This document shows positions 51,737-61,371 of a DNA stretch of 64,000 nucleotides, piece after piece. The position numbers and the translations under genes were made by a program. Within the stretch, counting starts at the first letter, position 1. Every line of letters starts with the position of its first letter. The stretch spans positions 1 to 64,000 of the forward strand of contig DASVHD010000037.1 in assembly GCA_036382775.1 (NCBI GenBank), read 5' to 3'. Under the pieces are notes generated by a model, which worked only from the letters and a program-made list of their open reading frames with translations, was not told the DNA's origin and ran no database searches. This stretch comes from a bacterium. Lineage in GTDB: Bacteria; Hydrothermota; Tepidihabitantia; SM23-42; JAOAFX01.

Positions 51737-52754
51737 CGGCCTGCTGAAGTACACAGTTGAAAACAAGGCCAGTGACCTGCATATAACCGCGGGTTCGCCG
51801 ATCATGGTGAGGATCCATGGATCCATGATACCGGTGGACCCAAACTCCATAAGTCCATCAAAAGCGTATGAGCTGGTGCGTCCGGTTTTGAGCGACGAAC
51901 AATTCGCCACTCTGGAAAGAGACAAAGAAATAGATTTTTCCCTGTACATCGAGAGCATCGGCCGCTTCAGAGTGAATATTTTTTACCAGCGCCATGGCAT
52001 CGGCGCCGTTATGCGCGTGATACCCGAAAAGATCCCAAGCATGGATGATCTCGGTCTGCCCAAGGTCATCAAAGAGCTCATTGACCTGGAAAACGGCCTT
52101 ATCCTGGTCACGGGACCAACCGGCAGCGGCAAATCAACCTCTCTGGCCGCGATGATCGACTATATTAATACCAACCGAGACGGACATATTATCACGATCG
52201 AGGATCCGATCGAATTTATGCATAGTTCCAAGAAATGTATAGTCAACCAGCGGGAAGTCGGAACGAGCACGCGATCCTTCAGTAACGCGCTGCGCAGCGC
52301 TTTGAGAGAAGACCCGGACTATATACTGGTGGGCGAAATGCGGGACCTGGAAACGATCGCCCTGGCTCTAACGGCCGCCGAGACCGGGCATCTGGTATTT
52401 GGAACACTTCATACTTCGAGCGCGCCCAAGACAATCACCAGGGTGATCGATGTGTTTCCGACCACGCAGCAGGACCAGATCCGGGTCATGCTGTCCGAGT
52501 CGATCCAGGGCGTGATCGCCCAGAAATTGTACCCGCTCAAGGACGGCCAGGGCCGGGTCGCGGCGTTCGAAATACTCATTGCCAACCAGGCCGTGAGGAA
52601 TATCATTCGGGAGGAGAAGATCTTTCAGTTGGAATCGGTGATCCAAACCGGCCGGCAGCTGGGCATGCAGGTCATGGAACAGGCAAAGCGAAAGCTCGTG
52701 TCCGAAGGTAAAATATCACCCGAATTCCTTGAAGAACGGATGACCCTGTATTAA
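51723..52754 (+). CDS. pilT: Type IV pilus retraction ATPase PilT
   Basis: 343 residues, typical PilT length. N-terminal PAS-like domain, then the RecA-like core: Walker A GPTGSGKST (131-139), the Asp box with EDPIEFMH, Walker B region DYILVGEMRD, the His box TGHLVFGTLHTSS, and the C-terminal region AFEILIANQAVRNIIREEK that contains the PilT-specific AIRNLIRE-like motif. It powers pilus depolymerisation for twitching or DNA uptake. Pilin and assembly genes are not in the window. Confidence 0.95.
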   Translation: MREIDGLLKYTVENKASDLHITAGSPIMVRIHGSMIPVDPNSISPSKAYELVRPVLSDEQFATLERDKEIDFSLYIESIGRFRVNIFYQRHGIGAVMRVIPEKIPSMDDLGLPKVIKELIDLENGLILVTGPTGSGKSTSLAAMIDYINTNRDGHIITIEDPIEFMHSSKKCIVNQREVGTSTRSFSNALRSALREDPDYILVGEMRDLETIALALTAAETGHLVFGTLHTSSAPKTITRVIDVFPTTQQDQIRVMLSESIQGVIAQKLYPLKDGQGRVAAFEILIANQAVRNIIREEKIFQLESVIQTGRQLGMQVMEQAKRKLVSEGKISPEFLEERMTLY

Positions 52755-52839
52755 AAGTTAAAAGATCACGGCCATTTAAACACCAGCAAAAAATAAGTAT
52801 TTCTACCTAGTTGTTTTCAAGTAGTCTATCTAATTTACT

Positions 52840-52866
52840 TGTCAAAACACACGCTTACAATAAAAT
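52840..52866 (+). promoter_or_regulatory. Possible promoter, leaderless sugar transferase gene
   Basis: TTGTCA (52840..52845), 15-bp spacer, TAAAAT (52861..52866). Three bases then the ATG at 52870. Weaker than the other promoters listed. Confidence 0.4.
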
Positions 52867-52869
52867 TGT

Positions 52870-53697
52870 ATGAAAAAAGAATTCATTCAATTTTCTTCGT
52901 ATGCCGGGGAACATTTCCCGCCAGTGAATTATAAACTGCACAGAGACGCAACTATGTGTGATGAATGGACCCGTATTACGCCACGCACCGAGGAAAAAGC
53001 GGCAAGAATACGCCCGGCGGAACTGCTAATTTATCATGAGCGTTTGTCCAAGAGAATTTTTGATATCTTACTTGCAGGTTTCGGATTATTCATATCGTCA
53101 TGGTTATGGGTGTTGATCATTACGGCAATAATCATTGAAGATGGATTTCCGGTTATTATCCGCCAGAAACGAATCGGCAAAGGCGGTGCCCTGTTTAATT
53201 CATTCAAATTCCGCTCAATGATCAAAGCGTCATTAAATGAAAAGGTGCAGGTTCAGGCCGCTGAAAATGACCACCGCGTCACGAGAGCCGGCAAAATTTT
53301 AAGAAAAACCGCCCTTGATGAACTGCCGCAATTGCTTAATATTCTGTTCGGTGAGATGAGTTTTGTCGGTCCCCGACCACTCTTACCATCAGAGTCGGAA
53401 ATAAACGGAAATCCCCAAATTATAAATATCGCGTGCATTCCCGGCTATGATAAGAGAATTTTAATCCGTCCGGGATTGACCGGGATATCACAGGTTTTTG
53501 CTTCCCGGGATCTGCCCCGCCGGCATAAATTCAAATATGACATTTTATATATAAGAAAGGCAGGGATTGTTTACGATATAAGGTTAATTATTTCGTCTTT
53601 CCTTGTGACCTTCAAGGGCGCCTGGGAAAAGCGCTGTACGAAGCTCAGGTTTCTAGAAACAAGAAATAATCACGACCATTATTTAACATCCAATTAA
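52870..53697 (+). CDS. Bacterial sugar transferase (undecaprenyl-phosphate sugar-1-phosphate transferase)
   Basis: 275 residues. One membrane helix (about 64-86, ILLAGFGLFISSWLWVLIITAII) then the PF02397 catalytic region: QKRIGKGGALFNSFKFRSM, then TRAGKILRKTALDELPQLLNILFGEMSFVGPRPLLP and RPGLTGISQV. It starts lipid-linked glycan assembly by moving a sugar-1-phosphate to undecaprenyl phosphate (exopolysaccharide, O-antigen or glycoprotein glycan). No other glycan genes are in the window. One base separates it from the flavoprotein gene. Confidence 0.9.
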   Translation: MKKEFIQFSSYAGEHFPPVNYKLHRDATMCDEWTRITPRTEEKAARIRPAELLIYHERLSKRIFDILLAGFGLFISSWLWVLIITAIIIEDGFPVIIRQKRIGKGGALFNSFKFRSMIKASLNEKVQVQAAENDHRVTRAGKILRKTALDELPQLLNILFGEMSFVGPRPLLPSESEINGNPQIINIACIPGYDKRILIRPGLTGISQVFASRDLPRRHKFKYDILYIRKAGIVYDIRLIISSFLVTFKGAWEKRCTKLRFLETRNNHDHYLTSN

Positions 53698-53698
53698 T

Positions 53699-54964
53699 AT
53701 GAAAAAAGTGTATGACGTGGCGGTTGTCGGCGGCGGACCCATCGGTTCTTATACAGCATACCAATTGGCCGGAAGAGGCTTTAAAGTCTGCGTGTTAGAT
53801 GAGAAAAAAATTATCAGCGAAGGGGTTATTTGTTCGGGAATAATAAGCAAAGAGGCATTCAGGCGTTTCGATTTACCCCGCGCATCCATATTGACGGACA
53901 TTGACTCTTTCCGGGTTGTATCCCCCGGGGGTCAAACTCTGGAATATAGGCATCAGAGTCCTTTTGCCCATATTGTTGATCGCGAAAAATTCAACGAGGA
54001 TATCATGGAAAAAGCCAGGGAAAAAAGCGCGCAGATATACCTTGATCATCGGGTGGACAGAATCGACAAAACCGGCGATTTTTATATGATATCTCATAAT
54101 GGTGCCGTGCTACAAAGCAAGGCGGTGATCCTGGCAACCGGTATCAAGTATGATTTGCATGCAGCATCGGGTCTGGGCAAGCCGTCCAAATTTCTCTACG
54201 GTTCGCAGACCGAAATCCCTTTGTCAATGCCGATTTCGACGATTGAAGTCCATCTCGGTCAAAGTTTTGCGCCGGGATCTTTTGGCTGGATCGCGCCGTT
54301 ACACAAAGATACGTCGCGGGTTGGCGTTATCGCTGAGGAAAAAGGTAAACATTTATTAATGCGCATGCTCAGGGAAAGAATCAATTATCCCGCTAGTAAA
54401 ATAAAGATAAACATGATAAAATCAAAACCTATTGTCTTTGGTCCGATCAAGCCCAGCGTTAACGGCATGCTTTTAGCGGTTGGCGAGGCTGCCGGGCAAG
54501 TAAAAACAACGACCGGCGGAGGAATATTTTTCGGATTACTGTGTTCAGAAATTGCGGTTGATAAATTGACCGCGACATTAAAAGGTAAATATGTATTAAA
54601 TGAATACGAAACTGCCTGGCGGCAGGCTCTGCATGCAGAACTCGAAATCGGGATGGAGTTGAGAAAAATTGCCGGCATCCTGGGTGACAAACAAGTGGAA
54701 AATTTGCTTAGTTTTATCAAAAAGAACCCGGTATTAATTAAGTGGATAATACCGCACATTAAGTATGATTTTCATTCAAACTTCCTGCTGGATTGCCTGA
54801 AAGGATTTCAATCATTGCTGGGTTCCTGGCAACCAAAAGCTTTCAGGAATGATGATGTGACCCTTCTACATGTGAATAGTTGTTTAAACTCGAGACCTTT
54901 TGCCGAAAAGAACCTTGAACCGGCATTCATACCCTCAGGTTCATGGAGAAATCCTTTAATCTGA
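53699..54964 (+). CDS. Geranylgeranyl-reductase-family flavoprotein
   Basis: 421 residues. N-terminal FAD-binding Rossmann motif (VAVVGGGPIGSYTAYQLAGRGFKVCVLDEK), the VICSGIIS motif of the GGR family, and the second FAD motif (LLAVGEAAGQVKTTTGGGIFFGL). Family members saturate isoprenoid chains of lipids or quinones, or act as related electron-transfer flavoproteins. Placed directly behind a polyprenyl-phosphate sugar transferase, it may act on a polyprenol, but this is inference. Confidence 0.85.
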   Translation: MKKVYDVAVVGGGPIGSYTAYQLAGRGFKVCVLDEKKIISEGVICSGIISKEAFRRFDLPRASILTDIDSFRVVSPGGQTLEYRHQSPFAHIVDREKFNEDIMEKAREKSAQIYLDHRVDRIDKTGDFYMISHNGAVLQSKAVILATGIKYDLHAASGLGKPSKFLYGSQTEIPLSMPISTIEVHLGQSFAPGSFGWIAPLHKDTSRVGVIAEEKGKHLLMRMLRERINYPASKIKINMIKSKPIVFGPIKPSVNGMLLAVGEAAGQVKTTTGGGIFFGLLCSEIAVDKLTATLKGKYVLNEYETAWRQALHAELEIGMELRKIAGILGDKQVENLLSFIKKNPVLIKWIIPHIKYDFHSNFLLDCLKGFQSLLGSWQPKAFRNDDVTLLHVNSCLNSRPFAEKNLEPAFIPSGSWRNPLI

Positions 54965-55016
54965 AAAAGTCCATCCTCAATCTCTCTTTAATAAGGGAAA
55001 TTTAAGGTATTTGCCA

Positions 55017-55044
55017 TTGACACTAATTCAGTCTTAGGTATAAT
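55017..55044 (+). promoter_or_regulatory. Sigma70-type promoter, leaderless regulator gene
   Basis: TTGACA (55017..55022), 16-bp spacer, TATAAT (55039..55044). Five bases to the ATG at 55050, so the transcript should start at the ATG. Confidence 0.78.
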
Positions 55045-55049
55045 CAAAC

Positions 55050-55700
55050 ATGTATAATTTAGTGGTTGCCGATGATCATACGCTGGTCCGGCAGGGTCTG
55101 CGCAGGATCATTGAAGAGGGCGGCGCATACAAAGTTGTCGGTGAGACCGGGGATGGCGCCGGGATTATTCCCTTGATTCGCCGACTTATCCCCGATATGA
55201 TCATTCTTGATATTTCACTGCCCAATCTCAGAGGGATTGAAGCAATCCGCAAGATCATCAAAATCAACAAAAAGATCAAAATCCTGATTCTAACCATGCA
55301 TAAAAACGAAGAATATGTGTACGAGAGTTTGACCAACGGCGCCCATGGTTATCTGCTGAAAGAGGATGCGGACAGTGAATTGATCAAGGCAATCAGCATG
55401 ATTCAGTCGGATAAGTTATATATATCTTCATCCTTCAGCAGCGACATCATCAAAGGTTTGGTTCAGAGAAAAAACCATAAAAGCGTCAAGTCACAGTTCA
55501 GGATCCTTTCCGTACGTGAAAGAGAAGTCCTCAAGTTGCTTGCTGAAGGAAATTCCAGCAAGAAGATAGCAGGTCAATTGAGTATTAGCACCAGGACGGT
55601 TGAACATCACCGCCTGAATATCATGAAAAAACTAAAAATCTCGAATATCGCGAGCTTGGTTCAGTATGCCATAAAGGCAGGACTGGTCGACCTGGCTTAA
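55050..55700 (+). CDS. NarL/FixJ-family response regulator
   Basis: 216 residues. Receiver domain with Asp8/Asp9, acceptor Asp54 (IILDISLPN) and Lys in LLKEDAD, then a LuxR-type HTH (about 150-210, LSVREREVLKLLAEGNSSKKIAGQLSISTRTVEHHRLNIMKKL). No SD before the ATG; leaderless promoter. It is followed by a HisKA_3-type kinase, the usual partner class. Confidence 0.93.
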   Translation: MYNLVVADDHTLVRQGLRRIIEEGGAYKVVGETGDGAGIIPLIRRLIPDMIILDISLPNLRGIEAIRKIIKINKKIKILILTMHKNEEYVYESLTNGAHGYLLKEDADSELIKAISMIQSDKLYISSSFSSDIIKGLVQRKNHKSVKSQFRILSVREREVLKLLAEGNSSKKIAGQLSISTRTVEHHRLNIMKKLKISNIASLVQYAIKAGLVDLA

Positions 55701-55742
55701 CAATTTTTATAGAATTTCCTTTTGGACAAAAAGACAACAACT

Positions 55743-58448
55743 ATGAAGAACAAAAACGGCAGACACAGTATACCCAACCGCGTAACCCATGACCATGCGG
55801 AAAAATATGTCGCCATTTTGCGCGAGCTTCCGGATATTGTTTATAAGATTGATCCCAAGGGTTATTTTACATTCATAAATAAGTCAGTAAGCGTCCTGGG
55901 TTACAATCCGGACGAAATTATTGGTAAGCATTTTAGTAAAATAATCCATCCCGAAGATGTAAAGTTATTCAGCCGGAACTATGTTTTGCCGAAGTACAAA
56001 GGAAAATCGACCGGAGCTGCAAATGCCCCAAAGTTGTTTGACGAAAGAAGAACCGGCGAGCGAAGAACAAAAAATCTCGAAATAAGACTGATCCCAAAAG
56101 ACTGGCGAAAAGCGAAAGATTCCAAAGCAATTATCGGCATGGTCATCGCTTTCGGTGACGTGAGTGCCGGCGGATATTATGGTCTTGACACTGGTGACGG
56201 AAAACGGAAGTTTCAAGGGACCTTGGGGATTATCCGGGACATCACCGATCGCAAGCGGCTTGAGGACGCGCTGAAGAAGAGCAGAGAATATTTCCTCACC
56301 CTCACTGAAAATTCTTCGGACATTATCATTATTTTGGATAGAAAAGGGACGATGACTTACGCGAGTCCCTCGATCGAGCGTTTTAGCGGATATAAAAAAG
56401 AAGAATTGATCGGCAAAAGCGGTTTTGGTTTCATTGTAGCCGGTGATCTTCCGAGAGCTATTTATGATTTTGGCAAGGCAATACTAACAAAAGATGTTAT
56501 CATCCCCAATGTTTTTCGCATTCGACACAAAGACGGGTCAGAACGCATTTTCGAGGGGCTGGGTAAGAATCTTTTGGATAATCCGGTAATCGCGGGTTTT
56601 GTTATGAATGTCCGGGACATCACCGATCGCAAAAAAGCGGAGGAAGCATTAAAAGAAAGCAGAGAAAAGTATCGCTGTTTGGTCGATGGTATGCATGATG
56701 GTCTGATGCAGGTTGACAATGACGATCGCATCCTTTTTGTGAATGAGCAGATTTGTAAGATACTCGGTTATACTATGAAGGAACTCCTGGGTCAAATAGG
56801 CTATAAAATATTTTTCAGCGAATCTGATCAGAAACTTATAAGAAAATACAACGAGAGACGGCTTAAGCAATTATCCGATAAATACGAAATAAGGATGAAG
56901 AAAAGATCAGGAGAGTTCATCTGGGTGCAAATACGTGGTTCGCCGGTGATCGGACCTAATGGTACTGTCTTAGGTTCGATCGGTGCAATCGCTGACATTG
57001 ACCAGCGCAAACATGCCGAAGAAGCCTTACGCAAATCCGAAGAGAAATACCGCGACCTGGTTGAGAACATAAACGATATTGTCTTTGCTACTGATCTAAA
57101 TGGTATTGTTACTTACATAAGTCCGGTCATCGAATCACTCGGTGGCTACAAACCCGCTGAAGTAATTGGAAAACCTTTTACTGATTTTATTTATCCGGAG
57201 CATCTGTTATCTGTTAAAAGACGATTTCAAGACCTGATCGACGGGAAACAGGAGCCGGCTGAATACAAAATTTTAACCAAGTCAGGAGATGCCCGCTGGG
57301 TCCGAAGTTTCAGCAAACCAGTCTATAAAGAGCATCGTTTTATGGGCATTCAAGGTGTCATCACCGATATTGACCAGCGCAAACAAATGGATGAAAAACT
57401 GCAGTATCAGGCTGATATGCTTGCGAATGTCTCCGACGCCATTATCTCTACGGACCTTGACTTTAAAATTCGTACCTGGAACAAAGCGGCCGAGAGAATT
57501 TACGGTTGGCAGGCATGGGAAGTGATTGGTAAACCAGTAGGTAGAATCACCCGGCTCGTTTACCCGAATGATCAGCAGAATAAGGTCGTAGCGAAGTTCT
57601 TTAGACAAGGATATTGGCAGGGAGAAGTCATTCAGACAAGAAAAGACGGCACAAAACTCAATGTGCTGACGGCCGTTGCTTTGATGAGAGACAGCAGCGG
57701 AAACCCGGTTGCGGCAATTGCCGTAAACCGTAATGTAACCGAAAGAAAAAAGACTGAGAATGAATTGGTGAATGCATTGAATGAATTGAGTAAGCAGCGG
57801 ACTGAATTAAATATCCTCACAAAAAAAATTATCAATGCCCAGGAAGAGGAGCGGCGTTATTTAACATCGGTAATCCATGACGAATTCCTTCAGGGGATTG
57901 TTTCGATATTATATTTTCTGCAAACGTTCGATGTATCATCACTGGGCAAAGAGGTTGGGGATCAGAAAGAAGGGCTTATGAAAGCGGTCAAGGATTCGAT
58001 TGAAAAGGGCCGTGCCTTGATCACCGAGACCGAGCCAATTCGCGAATTAAGCAGCGGATTGATCGAGGCGGTCAAAAAGACAATTGCTTTGCGGTTCAGC
58101 AACACCGCGGTCAGGGTCCGATTTATTCACCCGAAGAAAATGCCGAGACTTGAAAGGGATATCGCAACCAGTGTTTTTCGTATTGTTCAGGAGGCGTTGT
58201 TCAACATCCAGCGGCACGCTAAAGCGACTTCTGTCCTGGTGAGGATATCAGTTAATAACCGTAATTTTGATGTCGAAGTGAGAGATAATGGTGTTGGTTT
58301 CATTCCTGAATTAGTCGCGGGAAAAAAGACCGGTCACTACGGTCTGCTCAGTATGCAGGAGCGAACTCACTTGCTCGGCGGTGACCTGGTTATTATCAGC
58401 AAACCAGGCAAGGGGACGATGGTAAAATTCAAATTTTCTTCTTCTTAA
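55743..58448 (+). CDS. Multi-PAS HisKA_3-type histidine kinase
   Basis: 901 residues from the ATG at 55743 (an in-frame TTG lies at 55722; neither has an SD). No membrane segment, so a cytosolic sensor. Five PAS/PAC domains (about 25-690) are followed by a NarX/DesK-type dimerisation helix with EERRYLTSVIHDEFLQGIVSI (phospho-acceptor His) and a HATPase_c ending DNGVGFIP...GHYGLLSMQER. It lies 42 bases after the LuxR-type regulator, with which it forms a two-component pair. PAS ligands are unknown. Confidence 0.88.
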   Translation: MKNKNGRHSIPNRVTHDHAEKYVAILRELPDIVYKIDPKGYFTFINKSVSVLGYNPDEIIGKHFSKIIHPEDVKLFSRNYVLPKYKGKSTGAANAPKLFDERRTGERRTKNLEIRLIPKDWRKAKDSKAIIGMVIAFGDVSAGGYYGLDTGDGKRKFQGTLGIIRDITDRKRLEDALKKSREYFLTLTENSSDIIIILDRKGTMTYASPSIERFSGYKKEELIGKSGFGFIVAGDLPRAIYDFGKAILTKDVIIPNVFRIRHKDGSERIFEGLGKNLLDNPVIAGFVMNVRDITDRKKAEEALKESREKYRCLVDGMHDGLMQVDNDDRILFVNEQICKILGYTMKELLGQIGYKIFFSESDQKLIRKYNERRLKQLSDKYEIRMKKRSGEFIWVQIRGSPVIGPNGTVLGSIGAIADIDQRKHAEEALRKSEEKYRDLVENINDIVFATDLNGIVTYISPVIESLGGYKPAEVIGKPFTDFIYPEHLLSVKRRFQDLIDGKQEPAEYKILTKSGDARWVRSFSKPVYKEHRFMGIQGVITDIDQRKQMDEKLQYQADMLANVSDAIISTDLDFKIRTWNKAAERIYGWQAWEVIGKPVGRITRLVYPNDQQNKVVAKFFRQGYWQGEVIQTRKDGTKLNVLTAVALMRDSSGNPVAAIAVNRNVTERKKTENELVNALNELSKQRTELNILTKKIINAQEEERRYLTSVIHDEFLQGIVSILYFLQTFDVSSLGKEVGDQKEGLMKAVKDSIEKGRALITETEPIRELSSGLIEAVKKTIALRFSNTAVRVRFIHPKKMPRLERDIATSVFRIVQEALFNIQRHAKATSVLVRISVNNRNFDVEVRDNGVGFIPELVAGKKTGHYGLLSMQERTHLLGGDLVIISKPGKGTMVKFKFSSS

Positions 58449-58559
58449 GTTTTTGGATTTGATCTTCTAAAGTTTGATTTGTAAATTAGAAATACTATCC
58501 AGATGTATGGGGATATTATTCTTAATAAGCTTGTTTAAAAATCGGTGGAACAAATGTAG

Positions 58560-58725
58560 TCGCAACCTTTAGGTTGCGAAATAATTTTAACATCTATTAA
58601 CTCAGCTCGCCGGTCCAGAAATATTCACCGAAACAGTGCTCTATCTAATTATAATCCCCCTTCACCCCTCTTTAAAAAAGGGGGATATAAGGGGATTTAT
58701 ATTTCAGGTGGATTAGGTGGACAAG
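58560..58725 (+). repeat. Hairpin and dispersed CCCCCTT/AAGGGGG element in a 370-bp gap
   Basis: TCGCAACC-TTTA-GGTTGCGA (58560..58579) is a perfect 8-bp hairpin. 58646..58720 repeats the element seen at 40750..40824 (ATTATAATCCCCCTTC, TTTAAAAAAGGGGGA, GGTGGATTAGGTGGA). Nothing else is seen in 58449..58817. Confidence 0.65.
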
Positions 58726-58817
58726 GATTCATAGGTATATGTACCTACATTAAGACTGGTATTATGCGATATTGTTCTTTCGGCTTTTCCCATGTATCAT
58801 ATTCAAAGAGAAATATT

Positions 58818-60803
58818 ATGAAAGCGGTAAACAAGAATAAGACAAAGACTGAACTGATAAAAGAATTGAACGAACTGAAAAAACGAATAGAAAAAGTCGA
58901 AGCATCAAAAGCAAAGCTCAAACAAGCGGAGGAAGCACTGCGGGAGAGCGAAGCCAAATTCAAGCGCTTATACGATTCCAACATCATTGGCATTATTTTC
59001 TGGGATACTGCCGGAAACATAACACGCACGAACAGCGAGTTTCTTCGAACAGTTGGTTATACGGAGGAGGATGTCATTACGGGCAGAGTACGCTGGAAGG
59101 ACATGACCCCGCCGGAATATGCGCCGCTTGATGAAAAAGCATTAAGAGAAATGGGGAAAACGGGTGTTTCCGTACCCTTTGAAAAGGAATACATCCGCAA
59201 GGATGGCCGCCGTGTTCCGGTCGTCATAGGTGCAACAATCTTTAAAGGGCAAAAAGATATCGGAATATGTTTTGTTCTGGATATCACCGAGCGCAAAAAG
59301 GCAGAGGAAGCGCTGCGGATAAGTAAAGACCGCCTGCTCTTTGCAACCGAGGGCGCCAATCTCGGGGTTTGGAATTGGAATACCGTAACCGGCGAATTAA
59401 TCTGGTCGGACAAGTGCAAAGCGCTTTTTGGCATACCGCTTGAAGAAACGATGAGCTATCAACGCTTCCGTGATGCATTACACCCCGATGATCGCGAGAG
59501 GACGGATAAGGCGGTAAAAGATGCGCTCGACAATCACGAAGATTACGATATTGAATATCGCGGCCTCTGGCCTAACGGCAGCATCCACTGGCTTGCGGCA
59601 AAAGGACGCGGTTTTTACGACGCAGCGGGCAAAGCTGTACGGTTGGAAGGCGTAGTGCTGGACATCTCCGACCGCAAGCGGGTGGAGGAGGCGCTCCGGC
59701 TCAAGAACATCGTGTTCGATTCCTCCATCGCGGCGAACAGCACTGCCGACAGCGACGGGAATATCACCGAGGCGAACGAAGCTTTTCTACGCATATGGGG
59801 CTATTCTGCCAAGGACGAGGTCGTCGGAAAACCGATACTGCATTTTTTGCAGAATAAAGAGGAAGCTGTCGACATCATAACTGCGCTCAACGCGTCCGGG
59901 AAATGGAAGGGAGAATACACAGCCCGACGAAAAAACGGTACTACGTTCATTGCATACGGCCTGGCAACCGACCTGAAAGATTCGACCGGTAAGTTGATAG
60001 GGTATCAATCCGCCGTCATCGATATTACGGAACGCAAGAGGGCGGAGGAAGAATTAAAAAGAACCATGACCGATTTGTCACGTTCGAACAAGGACCTCGA
60101 GCAGTTTGCCTATGTCGCGTCCCATGACCTGCAGGAACCGCTGCGCATGGTGGCAAGTTTCACCCAACTTTTGGAAAAACGTTATAAAGGGAAACTTGAT
60201 GCTGAAGCGGATGAATTCATTGACTATGCGGTGGGTGGTGCCAATCGCATGCAGCAACTCATAAATGATTTGTTGACCTATTCCCGTCTGGGCATAAAGG
60301 GCAAACCCTTCGAATCCTGTGATTGCCATTCGGTGCTCGGTCGGGTGATCGTCAACTTGAGAACAGCAATTGATGAGAATAAAGCACTAATTACTAACGA
60401 TGACTTGCCGGCCGTAATTGCCGACGAGACGCAAATGATTCAGTTACTTCAAAATCTGATTGGTAATGCCATCAAGTTCCGCAGCAAGGAATCACCCCTG
60501 ATTCACGTCTCTGCCCAAAAGAAAGATAATGAGTGGATTTTTTCAGTCCGCGATAACGGTATCGGTATTGAACCTCAATATAAAGAAAGAATATTCGTGA
60601 TCTTCCAGCGTCTGCATGGAAAAGAAGAGTATAAAGGCACGGGCATTGGTCTTGCTGTTTGTAAAAAAATTGTGGAGCGCCACGGTGGTCGCATCTGGGT
60701 GGAATCAGAATTGGGCAAAGGCTCAACCTTCTATTTCACCATGCCTGAAAGGCCGCTGGCCGCGATGGAGAAAAAAAATGTCCGTGATGAAATATTATTG
60801 TAA
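58818..60803 (+). CDS. Multi-PAS sensor histidine kinase (HisKA)
   Basis: 661 residues from the ATG at 58818; the frame reaches an ATG at 58764, but the Lys-rich coiled N-terminus (MKAVNKNKTKTELIKELNELKKRIEKVEA) looks native. Three PAS/PAC domains (about 45-420), HisKA with the acceptor in YVASHDLQEPLRMVASFTQLL (about 440) and HATPase (QNLIGNAIKF, DNGIGI, GTGIGLAVCKKIVERHGG). Cytosolic, phytochrome-kinase-like C-terminus. A receiver-only protein and a receiver-HD-GYP protein follow, forming a likely phosphorelay. Confidence 0.88.
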   Translation: MKAVNKNKTKTELIKELNELKKRIEKVEASKAKLKQAEEALRESEAKFKRLYDSNIIGIIFWDTAGNITRTNSEFLRTVGYTEEDVITGRVRWKDMTPPEYAPLDEKALREMGKTGVSVPFEKEYIRKDGRRVPVVIGATIFKGQKDIGICFVLDITERKKAEEALRISKDRLLFATEGANLGVWNWNTVTGELIWSDKCKALFGIPLEETMSYQRFRDALHPDDRERTDKAVKDALDNHEDYDIEYRGLWPNGSIHWLAAKGRGFYDAAGKAVRLEGVVLDISDRKRVEEALRLKNIVFDSSIAANSTADSDGNITEANEAFLRIWGYSAKDEVVGKPILHFLQNKEEAVDIITALNASGKWKGEYTARRKNGTTFIAYGLATDLKDSTGKLIGYQSAVIDITERKRAEEELKRTMTDLSRSNKDLEQFAYVASHDLQEPLRMVASFTQLLEKRYKGKLDAEADEFIDYAVGGANRMQQLINDLLTYSRLGIKGKPFESCDCHSVLGRVIVNLRTAIDENKALITNDDLPAVIADETQMIQLLQNLIGNAIKFRSKESPLIHVSAQKKDNEWIFSVRDNGIGIEPQYKERIFVIFQRLHGKEEYKGTGIGLAVCKKIVERHGGRIWVESELGKGSTFYFTMPERPLAAMEKKNVRDEILL

Positions 60804-60915
60804 CCAGCTGTCTGCAGATATTTACTGCGGTCACTTTTTGGTAAATAGGTTCTGTGTGAATCTACGCTGTTGTTTGTGTGCATCTGTGATATTGCGTAGC
60901 AGGTAAGGAGGTAAA

Positions 60916-61371
60916 ATGAGCAACAAGGTGATTGGCGAAATGATCCAAATCCTGTTGGTTGAAGATAACGCCGGCGATGTGCGTCTCGTAAAAGAGGCTC
61001 TCAAAGAAGGAAAGATACACGTTGAAATGGACGTGGTACAGGATGGCGTGGAAGCACTCGCATTTCTTAACCGGAAGGGAAAGTATACGAAAGTGCCCCG
61101 GCCGGACCTGATCCTTCTCGACCTGAACCTGCCCAAAAAAGACGGCCGCGAAGTGCTGGCCGAGGTCAAAGCCGACGAAGATCTCAAACGTATTCCGGTG
61201 GTAATTCTGACGATTTCCAAAGATGAAGAAGATATCATTAAGAGCTATAATCTGCATGCTAACTGTTACATTACCAAGCCGGTCGATCTCAAGCAATTCA
61301 TGAAAGTCGTCCAGTCAATCGAAGATTTTTGGCTAACCATTGTTAAGCTGCCGCCTAACGGCGCGAAATGA
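60916..61371 (+). CDS. Rcp1-type single-domain response regulator
   Basis: 151 residues. Receiver only, with Glu16/Asp17, acceptor Asp69 ([17 protein letters not shown]), the Thr in LTIS and the Lys in YITKPV. The extended loop and KKDGREVL motif are typical of Rcp1-like partners of phytochrome-type kinases, matching the kinase upstream. AAGGAGG precedes the ATG; its stop overlaps the next start by 4 bases. Confidence 0.92.
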   Translation: MSNKVIGEMIQILLVEDNAGDVRLVKEALKEGKIHVEMDVVQDGVEALAFLNRKGKYTKVPRPDLILLDLNLPKKDGREVLAEVKADEDLKRIPVVILTISKDEEDIIKSYNLHANCYITKPVDLKQFMKVVQSIEDFWLTIVKLPPNGAK

